Below, one piece after another: positions 43,581-53,715 of a stretch of 64,000 nt of DNA; positions within the stretch are counted from its first letter, which is position 1; each line of letters starts with the position of its first letter. The translations under genes were made by a program, and so were the position numbers. Under the pieces are notes generated by a model. It saw only the letters and a list, made by a program, of their open reading frames with translations. It was not told where the DNA came from and made no database searches. Source of the DNA: Emticicia aquatilis (lineage in GTDB: Bacteria; Bacteroidota; Bacteroidia; Cytophagales; Spirosomataceae); NCBI RefSeq assembly GCF_014644295.1, contig NZ_BMKK01000011.1, positions 1 to 64,000 on the forward strand. The letters run 5' to 3'.

Positions 43581-44504
43581 ATGAGAGAAAAAGATAGAAA
43601 ATATAAACCAGCCAATACCGCAAAACCCACAAGGTCGGACTCGACTCAATTTAAAGTGACCGAAGAAACCGAACTTTTGGTGTTTCTGTTGGCAAAAATC
43701 ACGAGTAGAAGCCGAAATGATGTAAAGATTTTGTTACGTGATAAACAAATACATGTTGATGGTAAGCCAATTACGCAGTTTAATCATCCACTAAAACCCG
43801 AACAAGTGGTTGAAGTTAAATGGAAAAAAGCTCCCGAAGAAGCCAGATACCGAGGCTTAAACATCGTTTTTGAAGACCAATATCTTATTGTTATCGAGAA
43901 ACAAGCGGGAGTGCTTTCTATCGCTACCGAAAAGCAAAAAGATAATACAGCTTATAGTATTTTGAGTAGCCACGTGAAAAAACAAGACCCTCGTAATCGT
44001 ATTTTTGTGGTGCACCGCCTTGACCGAGAAACGTCGGGTTTGATGATGTTTGCCAAGAGTGAAAAAATCCAGAAACTTTTGCAAGAGTCTTGGAACGCCA
44101 CCATCGAAGAACGCACCTATTTGGCCGTTGTTGAAGGTTATGTCGAGAAAAAGCAAGATACAATCACTTCATATCTGGTTGAAAGTAAGGCCTTGATTGT
44201 GTATTCGAGCAAAAATCCCGAAGTAGGGCAGAAGGCCATTACGCACTATGAGGTTTTGAAAAGCAACAAAAACTTTTCTTTAATGAAAGTAAACCTCGAA
44301 ACGGGTCGAAAAAACCAAATTAGAGTTCACGCCAAAGACATAGGCCATTCGGTGATTGGTGATGAAAAATACGGTGCCAAAACCGACCCTATCAAACGAC
44401 TCGGTCTTCATGCCTGGGTGTTTGCATTCAAGCACCCTATCACTGGTAAAGATTTACGTTTTGAAACCGAAATGCCATCAAAATTTACGAGTTTATTTAA
44501 TTAA
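43581..44504 (+). CDS. RluA-family RNA pseudouridine synthase
   Basis: This 307-residue protein has an N-terminal S4-like RNA-binding region at about 25-85 (SRNDVKILLRDKQIHVDGKP) and the catalytic motif VHRLDRETSGLMMFAK with the essential Asp. The later block TGRKNQIRVHAKDIGH is typical of the family. It isomerises uridine in rRNA or tRNA; the exact site cannot be assigned. It starts 33 bp after lanB copy 2 on the same strand and may be read through, but it looks like a housekeeping gene that marks the edge of the RiPP locus. Confidence 0.94.
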   Translation: MREKDRKYKPANTAKPTRSDSTQFKVTEETELLVFLLAKITSRSRNDVKILLRDKQIHVDGKPITQFNHPLKPEQVVEVKWKKAPEEARYRGLNIVFEDQYLIVIEKQAGVLSIATEKQKDNTAYSILSSHVKKQDPRNRIFVVHRLDRETSGLMMFAKSEKIQKLLQESWNATIEERTYLAVVEGYVEKKQDTITSYLVESKALIVYSSKNPEVGQKAITHYEVLKSNKNFSLMKVNLETGRKNQIRVHAKDIGHSVIGDEKYGAKTDPIKRLGLHAWVFAFKHPITGKDLRFETEMPSKFTSLFN

Positions 44505-44602
44505 TGCCCGATTTCGACGAATTTTCTGCATTGTTGGTCTGCTAAAAATACACGATTGACGTTTTCTATCACAAAGTAATTAGCAGCCAACGATTCAGTG
44601 TG

Positions 44603-44610
44603 TATATTTG
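44603..44610 (+). promoter_or_regulatory. -7 promoter element before the barrel gene
   Basis: TATATTTG matches the -7 consensus TAnnTTTG, 51 bp before the ATG at 44662. I see no good TTG at -33, so the promoter is tentative. Confidence 0.45.
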
Positions 44611-44661
44611 TATTGACACTACTACGAAAAAACTAAGAAACGCTCTTTTAGGCATCCAAAG

Positions 44662-47454
44662 ATGAAACAAGCATTGATTCTAATATTTATGTTGCTTTCA
44701 TCTTTGGTATTTGCCCAACAAAAATCTACCGTAAAAGGACTTGTAGTTGATGAAAATGGCCAAGCAATTCCTTTTGCAACTATCAGCATCTTATCTGCCA
44801 AAGATTCTTCAAACATTGCTACCCAACTTACAAAAGAGAATGGTGCTTTTGAGTTTTCAGGACTTTCAATGAGTAAGTATGTTTTCAAGATTTCGGTTGT
44901 TGGTTATGTTACTACCTTTCACGCCTTTTCGATTACTGAAACTATCACGGATTTAGGAAAAGTGCAGGTGAATAATGCTGATAATGTGCTAAATGAGGTT
45001 GTTGTGAAAGGTAATAAAGAACCTGTTGCCGTAAAAAAAGATACACTCGAATTTGATGCAGGCGTGCTGAAACCTCAGCAAAATGATAACCTCGAAGACT
45101 TACTGAAGAAAGTACCAGCCCTCGAAATCGACGAAAATGGAGGTATAAAAACCCAAAATAAAGTCATCAAAAAAATCTATATTGATGGCAAAGAGTTTTT
45201 TGGGAATGACCCACAACTGGCACTCAAAAATTTACCTGCCGAGTCGATTGAAAAAATACAAGTTGTAGAAAAAAAGACCGAGCAGGCTGAGTTTTCGGGC
45301 GTTGATGATGGCGAACGTGAAATGGTAATTAACGTAACGCTTAAAAACACACATAAGAAAGGCACTTTTGGTTTTGGTTCGGTGGCAGGTATCCCTTCAA
45401 TGGCTACCACTGAAGCTTATTATAATGCTAAAACCTCAATCAATCGTTTTAGTCCGAGTGAGCAGTTTTCGGTTATTGGTTTGCTCAATAATCTCAATCA
45501 GCAGGGTTTTACTCCTCAAGATGCTGCTAATTTTTCGAGCCTAAATGCTCAATCGAATCGTGGTGGTGGAGGCAATGCCTCTGCCAATGTAAATTTACCA
45601 ATTGTGGTTGGTAAACGTCCTGGCGTCATTTCAACCGAGGGGGCAGGCTTCAATTACAATAATCAGTACGCCAAAAAATCTTCTTTGCAGAGCAGTTATT
45701 TCTTCAATGCAAGTCATACTGATTTGGTTAGAAATTTGTTCAGACAGAGTTTTCTTCCCGCAAAAACTATCAATACCGACCAAAATACTAAACAGAATCG
45801 AGATAATTTCAATCATCGACTCAATGCAACGCTTACGCATCAATTCAATGAACGAAATCTATTGAAATTTACGACTGCTCTCAATACTGTATCGGGCGAT
45901 GCTTTGACCAATAGTTTATCTAAAATCAGTACATTCACGACGGGTGATACCGTAGAAAATAATTCTAATCGAACTGTGCGGAATCACTCGCAAGGGCTTA
46001 GTTTTAATAATAATCTTTTGCTTCGCCATCGGTTTGCCTTGCCCCGAAGAACTGTAAGTTTAAATGCAGTTTTTAACTTAAACAATGATAAAAATAACGA
46101 TTCGACTAATACCTTGAACCAAAATCAAGTAAATGGAACAGTCGTAGAGCGAATCATTAAACAAGAAAATGACCGCCGAACAAACCAACAAAATCAACGA
46201 ATTCAGTTGGCATTTACTGAGCCTTTGGCTAAAACCATGACACTCGAAGGCAATTATGCTTACCAACAAAATGTAAATCGTTCAAACTTTGATGTTTGGG
46301 ATATTGTAAACAATAATCGAGTGCCAAATCTCACATCAAGCAATGCTTACAGTAGCAATTTTAACTTTCAACAAGCAGGTTTTAAGGTCAATAACGAAAC
46401 CAAAATAAAGACTTTTATGGTGGGGTTATTCTACCAGAAATCGGTTTTGCAGAGTGTCGTAAGGCGAGGAACGGATAATGTGTTGGAGCGTTCGTTTCAG
46501 AATGTGCTGCCATCGCTGAGATATTCTTTCCGAAAAGATGCCAATAAAAATAAAGCAAATACAAAGAGTAAAAGTATTACACTTGAGTATAACACGGCCG
46601 TAAACGAACCATCGGTGCGAGATTTACAACCAATTACGGTCAATAATAATCCTCAGAATATTGTTTTAGGAAACCCCGACCTCAAGCCCGAATATATTCA
46701 TCGGGTAATCATCAACGAAAATATTTTTAATCCTAAAACTTTCACCAACATTGGCTTAAACGGAAACCTAAATTATACACAAAATGCCATTGGTTATGCT
46801 CAAACGGTCAGCGAAACACTCGTACGCACGACTCAGCCCGTAAATTTGCCGTATCGTTGGAACGCCAATCTTGGGTTTTACTATAATTTTTCGGTAGGTA
46901 AGCAAAAGAATAAGATTCGATTCTCTATTAGTCCTCGATATTTGGTTTCAAAAGGAAATAATATGGTTAATGGCGTGAATAATCTCAATACGCAAAACCA
47001 GTATCGTGGCGACTTCAAGATTACATATTTGACCGATAAAATCAATTTTGTTTTCAATACAAATTATCAAAAATCGTTTGTTGAATATTCGGTCAATAAA
47101 GAATTTAATCAGACTTTTTCGGTATTTAAGAATATAACTGATTTCAGATGGAAAATCACCAAAGAATTTACAATCGCCACCGACTTTGATTATACGTATT
47201 ATCAGAGTTCGAGGTTATCAACCAATCTTCGACCAATTCCGATACTCAATGTGGCGGTTAAGCATCTCTTCTTGAAAAATAATCGTGGAGAATTAATGCT
47301 TTCGGCACAAGATGTGTTCAAAAGAAATGTATATCTTTCTCAACGTTCGGACGAAAATTTCTTCGAAATCGACCGCTCCAATACTCTTAGTAGATACTTT
47401 TTGCTAACTTTTACTTATACGGTCAGAAATCAGCAGGGTGGTGGTAAGAAATAA
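44662..47454 (+). CDS. Outer-membrane beta-barrel (TonB-type) protein
   Basis: The 930 residues comprise a signal peptide (LILIFMLLSSLVFAQQ), a CarboxypepD_reg-like domain at about 22-105 (VKGLVVDENGQAIPFATIS), a plug-like region (VPALEIDENGGI, YIDGKEFFGNDPQLAL) and a long barrel ending in FLLTFTYTVRNQQGG. It has the same family plan as the RiPP receptor but is longer, with many Asn/Gln-rich loops. Its neighbours do not point to a substrate. It is convergent with the M19 dipeptidase; only one base separates the two stop codons. Confidence 0.88.
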   Translation: MKQALILIFMLLSSLVFAQQKSTVKGLVVDENGQAIPFATISILSAKDSSNIATQLTKENGAFEFSGLSMSKYVFKISVVGYVTTFHAFSITETITDLGKVQVNNADNVLNEVVVKGNKEPVAVKKDTLEFDAGVLKPQQNDNLEDLLKKVPALEIDENGGIKTQNKVIKKIYIDGKEFFGNDPQLALKNLPAESIEKIQVVEKKTEQAEFSGVDDGEREMVINVTLKNTHKKGTFGFGSVAGIPSMATTEAYYNAKTSINRFSPSEQFSVIGLLNNLNQQGFTPQDAANFSSLNAQSNRGGGGNASANVNLPIVVGKRPGVISTEGAGFNYNNQYAKKSSLQSSYFFNASHTDLVRNLFRQSFLPAKTINTDQNTKQNRDNFNHRLNATLTHQFNERNLLKFTTALNTVSGDALTNSLSKISTFTTGDTVENNSNRTVRNHSQGLSFNNNLLLRHRFALPRRTVSLNAVFNLNNDKNNDSTNTLNQNQVNGTVVERIIKQENDRRTNQQNQRIQLAFTEPLAKTMTLEGNYAYQQNVNRSNFDVWDIVNNNRVPNLTSSNAYSSNFNFQQAGFKVNNETKIKTFMVGLFYQKSVLQSVVRRGTDNVLERSFQNVLPSLRYSFRKDANKNKANTKSKSITLEYNTAVNEPSVRDLQPITVNNNPQNIVLGNPDLKPEYIHRVIINENIFNPKTFTNIGLNGNLNYTQNAIGYAQTVSETLVRTTQPVNLPYRWNANLGFYYNFSVGKQKNKIRFSISPRYLVSKGNNMVNGVNNLNTQNQYRGDFKITYLTDKINFVFNTNYQKSFVEYSVNKEFNQTFSVFKNITDFRWKITKEFTIATDFDYTYYQSSRLSTNLRPIPILNVAVKHLFLKNNRGELMLSAQDVFKRNVYLSQRSDENFFEIDRSNTLSRYFLLTFTYTVRNQQGGGKK

Positions 47455-47455
47455 A

Positions 47456-48610
47456 TCAATCAGGCAGATTTCGTAGGAAAAAATCTCTGATATTACCGCC
47501 CATAATTTTTTCAATTTCGGCTCTCGTGAAATTTTGTTTTTCTAAAGCCGCCACAATTTCTGGCAAGCCCGTTACATCGAAGTGAGTGCCGATTGCTCCA
47601 TCAAAATCAGAACCTAAAGCTACTTTATCAACCCCGATTTTATCAGCAACGTATCTGATACTTTTAGCAGTTGCAGCGGCATCTGTACCACAAACGGCCG
47701 TTTCCCAAAGACCAATTCCGATGATGCCATTGTGCTTGCCAATTTCGATGATTTGGGCATCGGTCAAGTTTCGGTTATTATCACAAACACCTTTTACACC
47801 CGTGTGCGAAACCACCACAGGGCCGTTGTGGTAAGCCAGTACATCGCTGATGGTTTTTTGTGAAGCATGTGCCAAGTCAATCATAATATGAGCATCAGCC
47901 ATTTTCTTGATTAACTGCTTTCCTTTTTCGGTTAATCCTTCTTTTTTGACTCCATGAGCCGAACCCGCCCATTCGTTATCGAAGAAGTGCGTAAGTCCAA
48001 TATATCGTACGCCCGCTTTGCCAAACTTATCCAAATTATTCAAATCATTTTCGAGGCAATGAGCTCCCTCAATACCCAACATTCCTGCCGTGATGTTGTG
48101 GTTGGTTTGTCGGTCGTTGATATATTTTTGTAGGTCTTTTTTGTTGGTAATTACCCTAAATTTTCCGTCAGAATTTTTAGCTAAATCGTGCAGAGCTTCA
48201 CATTGGTGTAAGGCACGAGTCTTGATACTAAACCAATCGGCTGGATTGCGTAATTGGGCAAAACTCAATAAGGCGACTTGGTCGGTGTGGTCGTCGTTGT
48301 TTTCGATATTGATGCCTCTCGGGGTTTTGCTGACAATCGAAAAAACTTGCATCGCCATATTTCCCTCAATCATACGAGGTAGGTCAACGTGGCCATGGTC
48401 GTTCTTTTTGAGAAAATTTCTATCCCAAAGCAGAGCATCACAATGCAAATCAGCAATGAACGGAATAGAATCATAATACTTTTGCTTCGGAAAAGGTGGC
48501 TTCTTGCTCACAACATTCATTGATTTATCAATCATTTGTGGCACAAAACCAAAAAATATAATAGCAGCAACGGCCGGAATAACAAGGAAGATTTTGAGGG
48601 CTTTTTTCAT
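47456..48610 (-). CDS. Membrane dipeptidase (peptidase M19, renal dipeptidase family)
   Basis: This 384-residue protein has an N-terminal signal anchor (IFLVIPAVAAIIFFGFVPQ). Metal-binding motifs are in order: ADLHCDALLW (His-x-Asp), GIEGAHCLE, THFFDN, VVSHTGVKGV and ALGSDFDGAIG. M19 enzymes hydrolyse dipeptides with a dehydro or D-amino acid at the second position, among others (family knowledge). Being close to a lanthipeptide cluster, such activity could matter, but distance and strand suggest an independent gene. Confidence 0.93.
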   Translation of the reverse strand: MKKALKIFLVIPAVAAIIFFGFVPQMIDKSMNVVSKKPPFPKQKYYDSIPFIADLHCDALLWDRNFLKKNDHGHVDLPRMIEGNMAMQVFSIVSKTPRGINIENNDDHTDQVALLSFAQLRNPADWFSIKTRALHQCEALHDLAKNSDGKFRVITNKKDLQKYINDRQTNHNITAGMLGIEGAHCLENDLNNLDKFGKAGVRYIGLTHFFDNEWAGSAHGVKKEGLTEKGKQLIKKMADAHIMIDLAHASQKTISDVLAYHNGPVVVSHTGVKGVCDNNRNLTDAQIIEIGKHNGIIGIGLWETAVCGTDAAATAKSIRYVADKIGVDKVALGSDFDGAIGTHFDVTGLPEIVAALEKQNFTRAEIEKIMGGNIRDFFLRNLPD

Positions 48611-48768
48611 GTTTGGTTGAGAGTTGTTTGTTTGTTATTGGGAAACTGCGGGGCCGCCCGTGCGGTTATTGGTAATCTCCCTTATAAAAGTAATGTTATT
48701 CTGGTATAGAATAAAAGGAAGCTCATGTTTTTTACCAATAACCAGTAACAAATAACCAGTCCCTAAGA
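48611..48768. repeat. Intergenic spacer with dispersed GGTTATTGG-type repeats
   Basis: TTATTGGGAAACTG and GCGGTTATTGG (left part), and the reverse form ACCAATAACCAGTAAC with AAATAACCAGTCC (right part), give an imperfect inverted layout. The same words occur at 52670-52830. No gene is visible. Confidence 0.6.
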
Positions 48769-49071
48769 CTAAACTTCCTGAAGCAAAGTAGTAAACTCAA
48801 CGAGTTTTCCTCTGAAAAGCATCTGGTATCTATCCGATATACGTTCACGGTGCTGCATCTCAAACTGCATAAAATCTTCCATGTTTTTGAAATGAAACTG
48901 AAACGCATACGTTTTATCTTCGTTCTCTTTTTCGTTAAGAAGCCTCATTACTTTAATGTCTTTCGGCAGTTTGGTTTCTAAAGCAACTGGTATAAAATTT
49001 GTTTTCATCCATTTAATCCATTGCTCACTGATTCGACTTTCGACATTAAATGTGATATTAAATATTAGCAT
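48769..49071 (-). CDS. DUF4286-like small protein
   Basis: About 100 residues start at MLIFNITFNVE (ATG 49071); the upstream in-frame extension is low-complexity and lacks homologous character. Motifs WIKWMKTNFIP and FQFHFKNMEDFMQFE fit the DUF4286 ferredoxin-like family common in Bacteroidota. The function is unknown. It is divergent from the YfhO-family gene, with an AATTCGTCGAATT palindrome between them. Confidence 0.78.
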   Translation of the reverse strand: MLIFNITFNVESRISEQWIKWMKTNFIPVALETKLPKDIKVMRLLNEKENEDKTYAFQFHFKNMEDFMQFEMQHRERISDRYQMLFRGKLVEFTTLLQEV

Positions 49072-49257
49072 TTCGAGGTTCGTTTTATTGATATTGGTGC
49101 AAAGTTCGCAAAGATTTTTGGTCTTGTGTCGTCTTAAATTAATTTTCTTTGCGTTCTTTGTAATATAATTGTAGTACAATTCGTCGAATTGTGCTGGCAA
49201 GAAGAAAACTTGCTTTATAAATCAAAAGATTATTGTCCATTCTATTTTTTCAAATCA

Positions 49258-51711
49258 ATGTTTAAAAAATACATTCCTCATCTTATTGCGGTTGTTGGTT
49301 TTGTGGTTGTTAGCTTTATGTATGCTTCGCCACTTTTACAAGGTAAAAGATTGGCCATGCACGATACTCAAATGGCGGCTGCATCGGCAAAAGAATTAAA
49401 TGATTTTCATAAACAAACTGGCGAATGGGCTTGGTGGACAAACTCAATGTTTGGTGGTATGCCAGGCTACATGGTTGCGGGTGACTACGAAAACAGTCTT
49501 TCGACTAAAATTGGGTCGTTTTATATAAATTTCATTCCATCACCAGCCAATGTTCTGATATTGTTGATGTTGGGCTTCTTTGTGCTGATGCGAGTGCTGA
49601 AAGTCAATAATTGGCTTGCCTTTTTTGGTTCAGTTGCCTACGCCTTCAATTCCTATAATTTACTCTTTCTCGAAGCGGGTCACGTATCCAAAATCATTGC
49701 TATTGCTTTTGCACCAGCGGTTTTGGCTTCGTTTATAGCAGTTTTTAGGGGAAGATATTTGATTGGAATTGCCATGACAACTTTCTTCATGGCCATGGAA
49801 ATGTACGCCAATCACCCACAAATTACTTACTATTTATTCTTTTTACTCGGAATCTACGTGCTTTTTGAAAGTTATCTGCACGTGAAAAAAGGTAATTTTT
49901 CAGGCCTTCTAAAATCTTATGCAGTTGTTTTAGTAGGTTCATTGATAGGTCTTGGCACGCACAGTATGCACCTTTGGAATAACTTTGTTTATTCAAAAGA
50001 AACTACTCGTGGAAAATCAGAACTGACACTCGGAAATCTTAATCAATCGGCCGATGGTTTAGGTCGTGATTATGCGTTTTCGTACAGCCCAGGTAAAATC
50101 GAAACCTTGACTTTACTCGCTCCGAACTTTGTGGGTGGCTCGTCGGCCGCCAATTTGGGTGAGAAATCAGAAACATATAAAATGCTCGTTGGAAAAGGTG
50201 TAGATGCTTCTACAGCTGCTCAATTTAGCTCAAACTTACCGATGTATTTTGGTCCACAATCTTATGTTTCGGGAGCAAATTATTCAGGAATTATCATCTT
50301 ATTTTTGTTTATCTTGGGGCTAATTATCATTCGAGATGGCCTACGTTATGTACTGATTCTGACTTCAATTTTATACTTATTTATTTCATGGGGAAGCAGT
50401 TTCAGCGGTTTCAATTTCTTCATGTTTGATTACTTCCCATACTACAATAAGTTCAGAGATAGTAAAATGATTGTTACGCTCATGCACCTGTGTTTTGTGT
50501 TGGGGGCAATGCTGGGTGTAAACAAAATCATCACCGATAAATTGAGCTTCAATGACCTCAAAAAGCCTTTGATGTATAGCCTCGGAAGTTTACTCTTATT
50601 GATTTTGGTAGGCTATTTCTCGCTTGATTATCAATCTGCTCGTGATGCTGACATGCTCAAAAGTATGGCACAGTCAAACGGACAAGAGTTTGCCAATGCT
50701 TTCTCTGCTTCGTTGATTGCTGACCGTCAGTCGGTTGTTCTTAGCGATTTATTACGTTCAGTTTTCTTATTGATTGTTTCTGCTGGCTTGATTTGGGCTT
50801 TCTCTACACAAAAAATCAAATCGACCGTTTTTGTAGCAGTCTTAGGAGTTTTAGCCGCCCTCGACCTCACGTTGGTTGATAAACGTTATTTCAATAATGA
50901 TGATTTTCAGACTAAAACACGTGTTGCCGAAAGTTTCAATCCTTCTCCAGCCGATGAGCAAATCATGCAGGATAAAGACCCCGATTTTAGAGTAGTTGAT
51001 ATGGCAACCAATCAAGGTTTCTTTGCCGATGCTACTGCTTCATATTTCCATAAATCAGTTGGTGGTTATCATGGTGCAAAGTTGAAGAGAATCCAAGAAT
51101 TATATGATAATGCCATGACCAAAGATGGCAAGTATAATCTGCCGATTTTCAACATGCTCAATACAAAATATTTCATCACACCAGGGCAAGATGGAAACCC
51201 AGTGGCTCAGCGTAACCCTGACGCTTTAGGTAATGCGTGGTTTGTGGGTGAAATAAAAACCGTGAAGAATGCAGATGAAGAAATTAAGGCTGTGAGCAAC
51301 TTTAATCCTCGTGCCGTAGCTTTTGTAGATGAACGTTATAAGCAATACTTAGCTAATACAAAGCAAGATTCAACCGCAACAATCAAGCTGACTGAATATA
51401 AGCCTAATTATTTAGCTTACGAGTCGAACTCGTTAACTACACAAGTGGCTATTTTCTCGGAAATTTTCTATCGTGGAAATGAAGATTGGAAATCGTTTGT
51501 TGATGGCCAACAAACCCCTCACTTCCGTGCAAACTACGTGCTTCGTGCAATGACAGTGCCAGCAGGAAAGCACAAAATCGAATTCAAATTCCAACCGAAA
51601 TCGGTGATTATAGGTGCAAAAATCGACTTAGTAGCATCAATTCTGATGGTATTATTGGTTGTAGGAGCATTGGTGATGGAGTTTAGAAAAAAGAAAAGTA
51701 GCGAAGCTTAA
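49258..51711 (+). CDS. YfhO-family multi-pass membrane protein
   Basis: The 817 residues start at MFKKYIPHL (ATG 49258), chosen over an earlier in-frame start because the first membrane helix follows directly. About a dozen membrane helices span roughly 1-530 with GT-C-like loops (DTQMAAASAKELNDFH, MYANHPQITYYLF). A soluble domain follows (VDMATNQGFFADATASYFH, YRGNEDWKSFVDGQ) and then a last helix before a Lys-rich tail. YfhO proteins are thought to glycosylate cell-surface polymers. The gene is followed 65 bp later by the MptE-like gene. Confidence 0.9.
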   Translation: MFKKYIPHLIAVVGFVVVSFMYASPLLQGKRLAMHDTQMAAASAKELNDFHKQTGEWAWWTNSMFGGMPGYMVAGDYENSLSTKIGSFYINFIPSPANVLILLMLGFFVLMRVLKVNNWLAFFGSVAYAFNSYNLLFLEAGHVSKIIAIAFAPAVLASFIAVFRGRYLIGIAMTTFFMAMEMYANHPQITYYLFFLLGIYVLFESYLHVKKGNFSGLLKSYAVVLVGSLIGLGTHSMHLWNNFVYSKETTRGKSELTLGNLNQSADGLGRDYAFSYSPGKIETLTLLAPNFVGGSSAANLGEKSETYKMLVGKGVDASTAAQFSSNLPMYFGPQSYVSGANYSGIIILFLFILGLIIIRDGLRYVLILTSILYLFISWGSSFSGFNFFMFDYFPYYNKFRDSKMIVTLMHLCFVLGAMLGVNKIITDKLSFNDLKKPLMYSLGSLLLLILVGYFSLDYQSARDADMLKSMAQSNGQEFANAFSASLIADRQSVVLSDLLRSVFLLIVSAGLIWAFSTQKIKSTVFVAVLGVLAALDLTLVDKRYFNNDDFQTKTRVAESFNPSPADEQIMQDKDPDFRVVDMATNQGFFADATASYFHKSVGGYHGAKLKRIQELYDNAMTKDGKYNLPIFNMLNTKYFITPGQDGNPVAQRNPDALGNAWFVGEIKTVKNADEEIKAVSNFNPRAVAFVDERYKQYLANTKQDSTATIKLTEYKPNYLAYESNSLTTQVAIFSEIFYRGNEDWKSFVDGQQTPHFRANYVLRAMTVPAGKHKIEFKFQPKSVIIGAKIDLVASILMVLLVVGALVMEFRKKKSSEA

Positions 51712-51776
51712 AAATATTAACTTCTCGAAAGTGTAGAAATCGCTTTCGGGAAGTTTTCTTGTAAAGAAATAGAAAA

Positions 51777-52658
51777 ATGTTGTTTGACTATTATATAAAA
51801 ACTGGTGCTTTTTTCGAGAATTCGCTTCAGTCGGTGGTTTCGTTGGTGAAAGTAATACTACTCTCGAAACTCGGACTACCAAAGTTTTCTAATCAAAAAC
51901 CTAACGCTTCAATTTTGGGCAATGGCCCATCGCTCAACCAAGCTCTTTCCGATAACCTTGATTTTCTCAAAGAAACTGATATTTACTGCGTCAATCTTTT
52001 CGCTCTCTCGGCAGTTTATGCTTCTCTGAAACCACAAAATTACGTCTTGCTCGACCCCGCTTTTTTTATGTTTAGCGAACAAAACGATGGCAGACAAGAT
52101 ATAAAAAAGACCTTCGATGCTATCATTCAGCAAACCGATTGGGCAATGAGACTGTTTGTACCTGCTCGTAGTAAAAACTCATATATCGTAAAGAAACTCA
52201 AGCAAGAAAGGACCAACATTCAAATTTGTTTCTTCAATTACACAATCGTCAGAGGTTTTCCTGCTTTCAGACATTGGTTTTTTAAGCATAATTTAGGCAT
52301 GCCACAATGCCAAAATATATTGGCGGCCTCTCTATACGTAGCGTTGCTGCAAGACTACAAAAATGTTTATCTTTTTGGTGCCGACCATTCATGGCACGAA
52401 GAAATCAGAATCACGGAGCAGAATGAGTTTGAAATGCGTCAGGTGCATTTTTATGATAATGCCAATAACATAAAACACGAAAAAGTGATTGATGTGCGAA
52501 ACAACTCTCGTCCGAGTTTGCAAGCACAGTTTTTATCCCTGCATAAAGTTTTTTACTCGTACGAAATCTTAGGAGCATTTGCCAAATATCGTAAAATCAA
52601 GGTCTTAAATGCCAGCAAGAAAACCTACATTGATGCCTTTGAACGAGTGACGGTTTAG
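51777..52658 (+). CDS. MptE-like / DUF115-related protein
   Basis: This 293-residue protein shows a Rossmann-type nucleotide motif near residue 46 (ASILGNGPSLNQAL), then YVLLDPAFFM and VYLFGADHSWHEEIR. These fit the 6-hydroxymethylpterin diphosphokinase MptE-like fold family, which in Bacteroidota often sits in surface polysaccharide regions and resembles sialyl/DUF115 transferases. I would not assign pterin synthesis. It follows YfhO on the same strand, which supports an envelope sugar role. Confidence 0.65.
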   Translation: MLFDYYIKTGAFFENSLQSVVSLVKVILLSKLGLPKFSNQKPNASILGNGPSLNQALSDNLDFLKETDIYCVNLFALSAVYASLKPQNYVLLDPAFFMFSEQNDGRQDIKKTFDAIIQQTDWAMRLFVPARSKNSYIVKKLKQERTNIQICFFNYTIVRGFPAFRHWFFKHNLGMPQCQNILAASLYVALLQDYKNVYLFGADHSWHEEIRITEQNEFEMRQVHFYDNANNIKHEKVIDVRNNSRPSLQAQFLSLHKVFYSYEILGAFAKYRKIKVLNASKKTYIDAFERVTV

Positions 52659-52679
52659 TGTATTGGGAAACTGGTTATT

Positions 52680-52801
52680 GGGAAATTAGTTATTGGTTAC
52701 TGGTACATTTTATATAAATTTCTGATAGGCGGAGAGTAATAAAAAGGAGAGATGAAAGTTATTAAACCTTCATCTCTCCTTTTACTAATAACTAATTTCC
52801 C
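52680..52801. repeat. Nested inverted repeat with terminator
   Basis: The outer arms GGGAAATTAGTTATT (52680-52694) and AATAACTAATTTCCC (52787-52801) are perfect complements. Inside lies a terminator stem, AAAAGGAGAGATGAA (52742-52756) with TTCATCTCTCCTTTT (52769-52783), that can serve both converging genes. The words GGTTATTGG/CCAATAACC recur at 48611-48768. Confidence 0.85.
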
Positions 52802-52828
52802 AGTAACCAGTCCACCAATAACCAATCA

Positions 52829-53653
52829 CTAAATTCCCATTACCATAATATCTGAAGTAGGAACTGGGCTACCGCCTTGTTTTTCGAGTGTTACAGCAAA
52901 TGCTTTTGCTGGTGGGACTTTCTTTAATTCTTGCGTATTATTTTTGATGTCAAACACACCCGCATCTACTGGTTTATCATCTACGATTGCCCAAAGTTGA
53001 TACTGCATTCCCGCAGGTGGTGTTGGCAAATTACCTCTTACAACATATACTTTATTGGTTTTAGTGTCCCAAGCGAGCATAACCGTCGAGTTTTCTGCTC
53101 CTTTCTGACCAACCAATTTACTCATTTTTATTTGCGGGTCCATTATCAAGCTTACTTCGCTTGGTTGCATCACTCCTTCTTGAGATTTAAGGTCTTTCTG
53201 AAGTTTAATGTTTTCGTTTACTGCCACAGAAAGATTCGTTTTTGTTTCTTTCCATTGAGTTGCAAAGTAAATATTAGCCAATAAGCTACCCAACAATGCC
53301 ACTGAAGCGGCTACTCGCAAATAACTTCCATAAAAGCCCGTAAGTTTAGGAGCTTGTTGCTTATCATAATCAATTTCTTTTCCGCTATCGAAATCTAACA
53401 CCTTTGTTTGCTTTCCTTCAACACCTATTTCAGTCTCGATTTGTTCCCAAATTTTACTTTGTAAATGTGCAGGAGGAGTTTGGGCATTGGCAAAAGCATA
53501 GCTTTCTAAAGCATCTTCGATGGCACGAAGCTCTGCCTTTATTTCAGGATATTTTATAGCCATTTGCTCTACTTCAGCCACCTCTTTTTCGGAGGCCAAA
53601 CCAAGCACGTAGCTTTCTAATACCCCAGATGCTATGTATTCTTGAATATTCAT
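52829..53653 (-). CDS. Anti-sigma factor, RskA-like
   Basis: This 274-residue protein has an N-terminal zinc-less anti-sigma region (EYIASGVLESYVLGLAS), one membrane helix at about 110-130 (VAASVALLGSLLANIYFA) and a C-terminal RskA domain (VMLAWDTKTNKVYVV, GMQYQLWAIVDDKPVDAG). It holds its sigma factor at the membrane until a signal arrives. It is 62 bp downstream of the ECF sigma gene, so the pair forms one operon. Confidence 0.9.
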   Translation of the reverse strand: MNIQEYIASGVLESYVLGLASEKEVAEVEQMAIKYPEIKAELRAIEDALESYAFANAQTPPAHLQSKIWEQIETEIGVEGKQTKVLDFDSGKEIDYDKQQAPKLTGFYGSYLRVAASVALLGSLLANIYFATQWKETKTNLSVAVNENIKLQKDLKSQEGVMQPSEVSLIMDPQIKMSKLVGQKGAENSTVMLAWDTKTNKVYVVRGNLPTPPAGMQYQLWAIVDDKPVDAGVFDIKNNTQELKKVPPAKAFAVTLEKQGGSPVPTSDIMVMGI

Positions 53654-53715
53654 TATATTGTTTATATAGAGTGAAACTGTTCACTCAGAACGACCGTAGT
53701 TTTATAATTAAGACT

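Noticed and set aside
49072-49200. Long N-terminus for the DUF4286-like protein
   Set aside because: The extension is Asn/Lys-rich and would run into the YfhO upstream region; the family starts at MLIFNITFNVE.
51777-52658. Pterin diphosphokinase function
   Set aside because: Only the nucleotide-fold motif supports it; the context suggests surface sugars.
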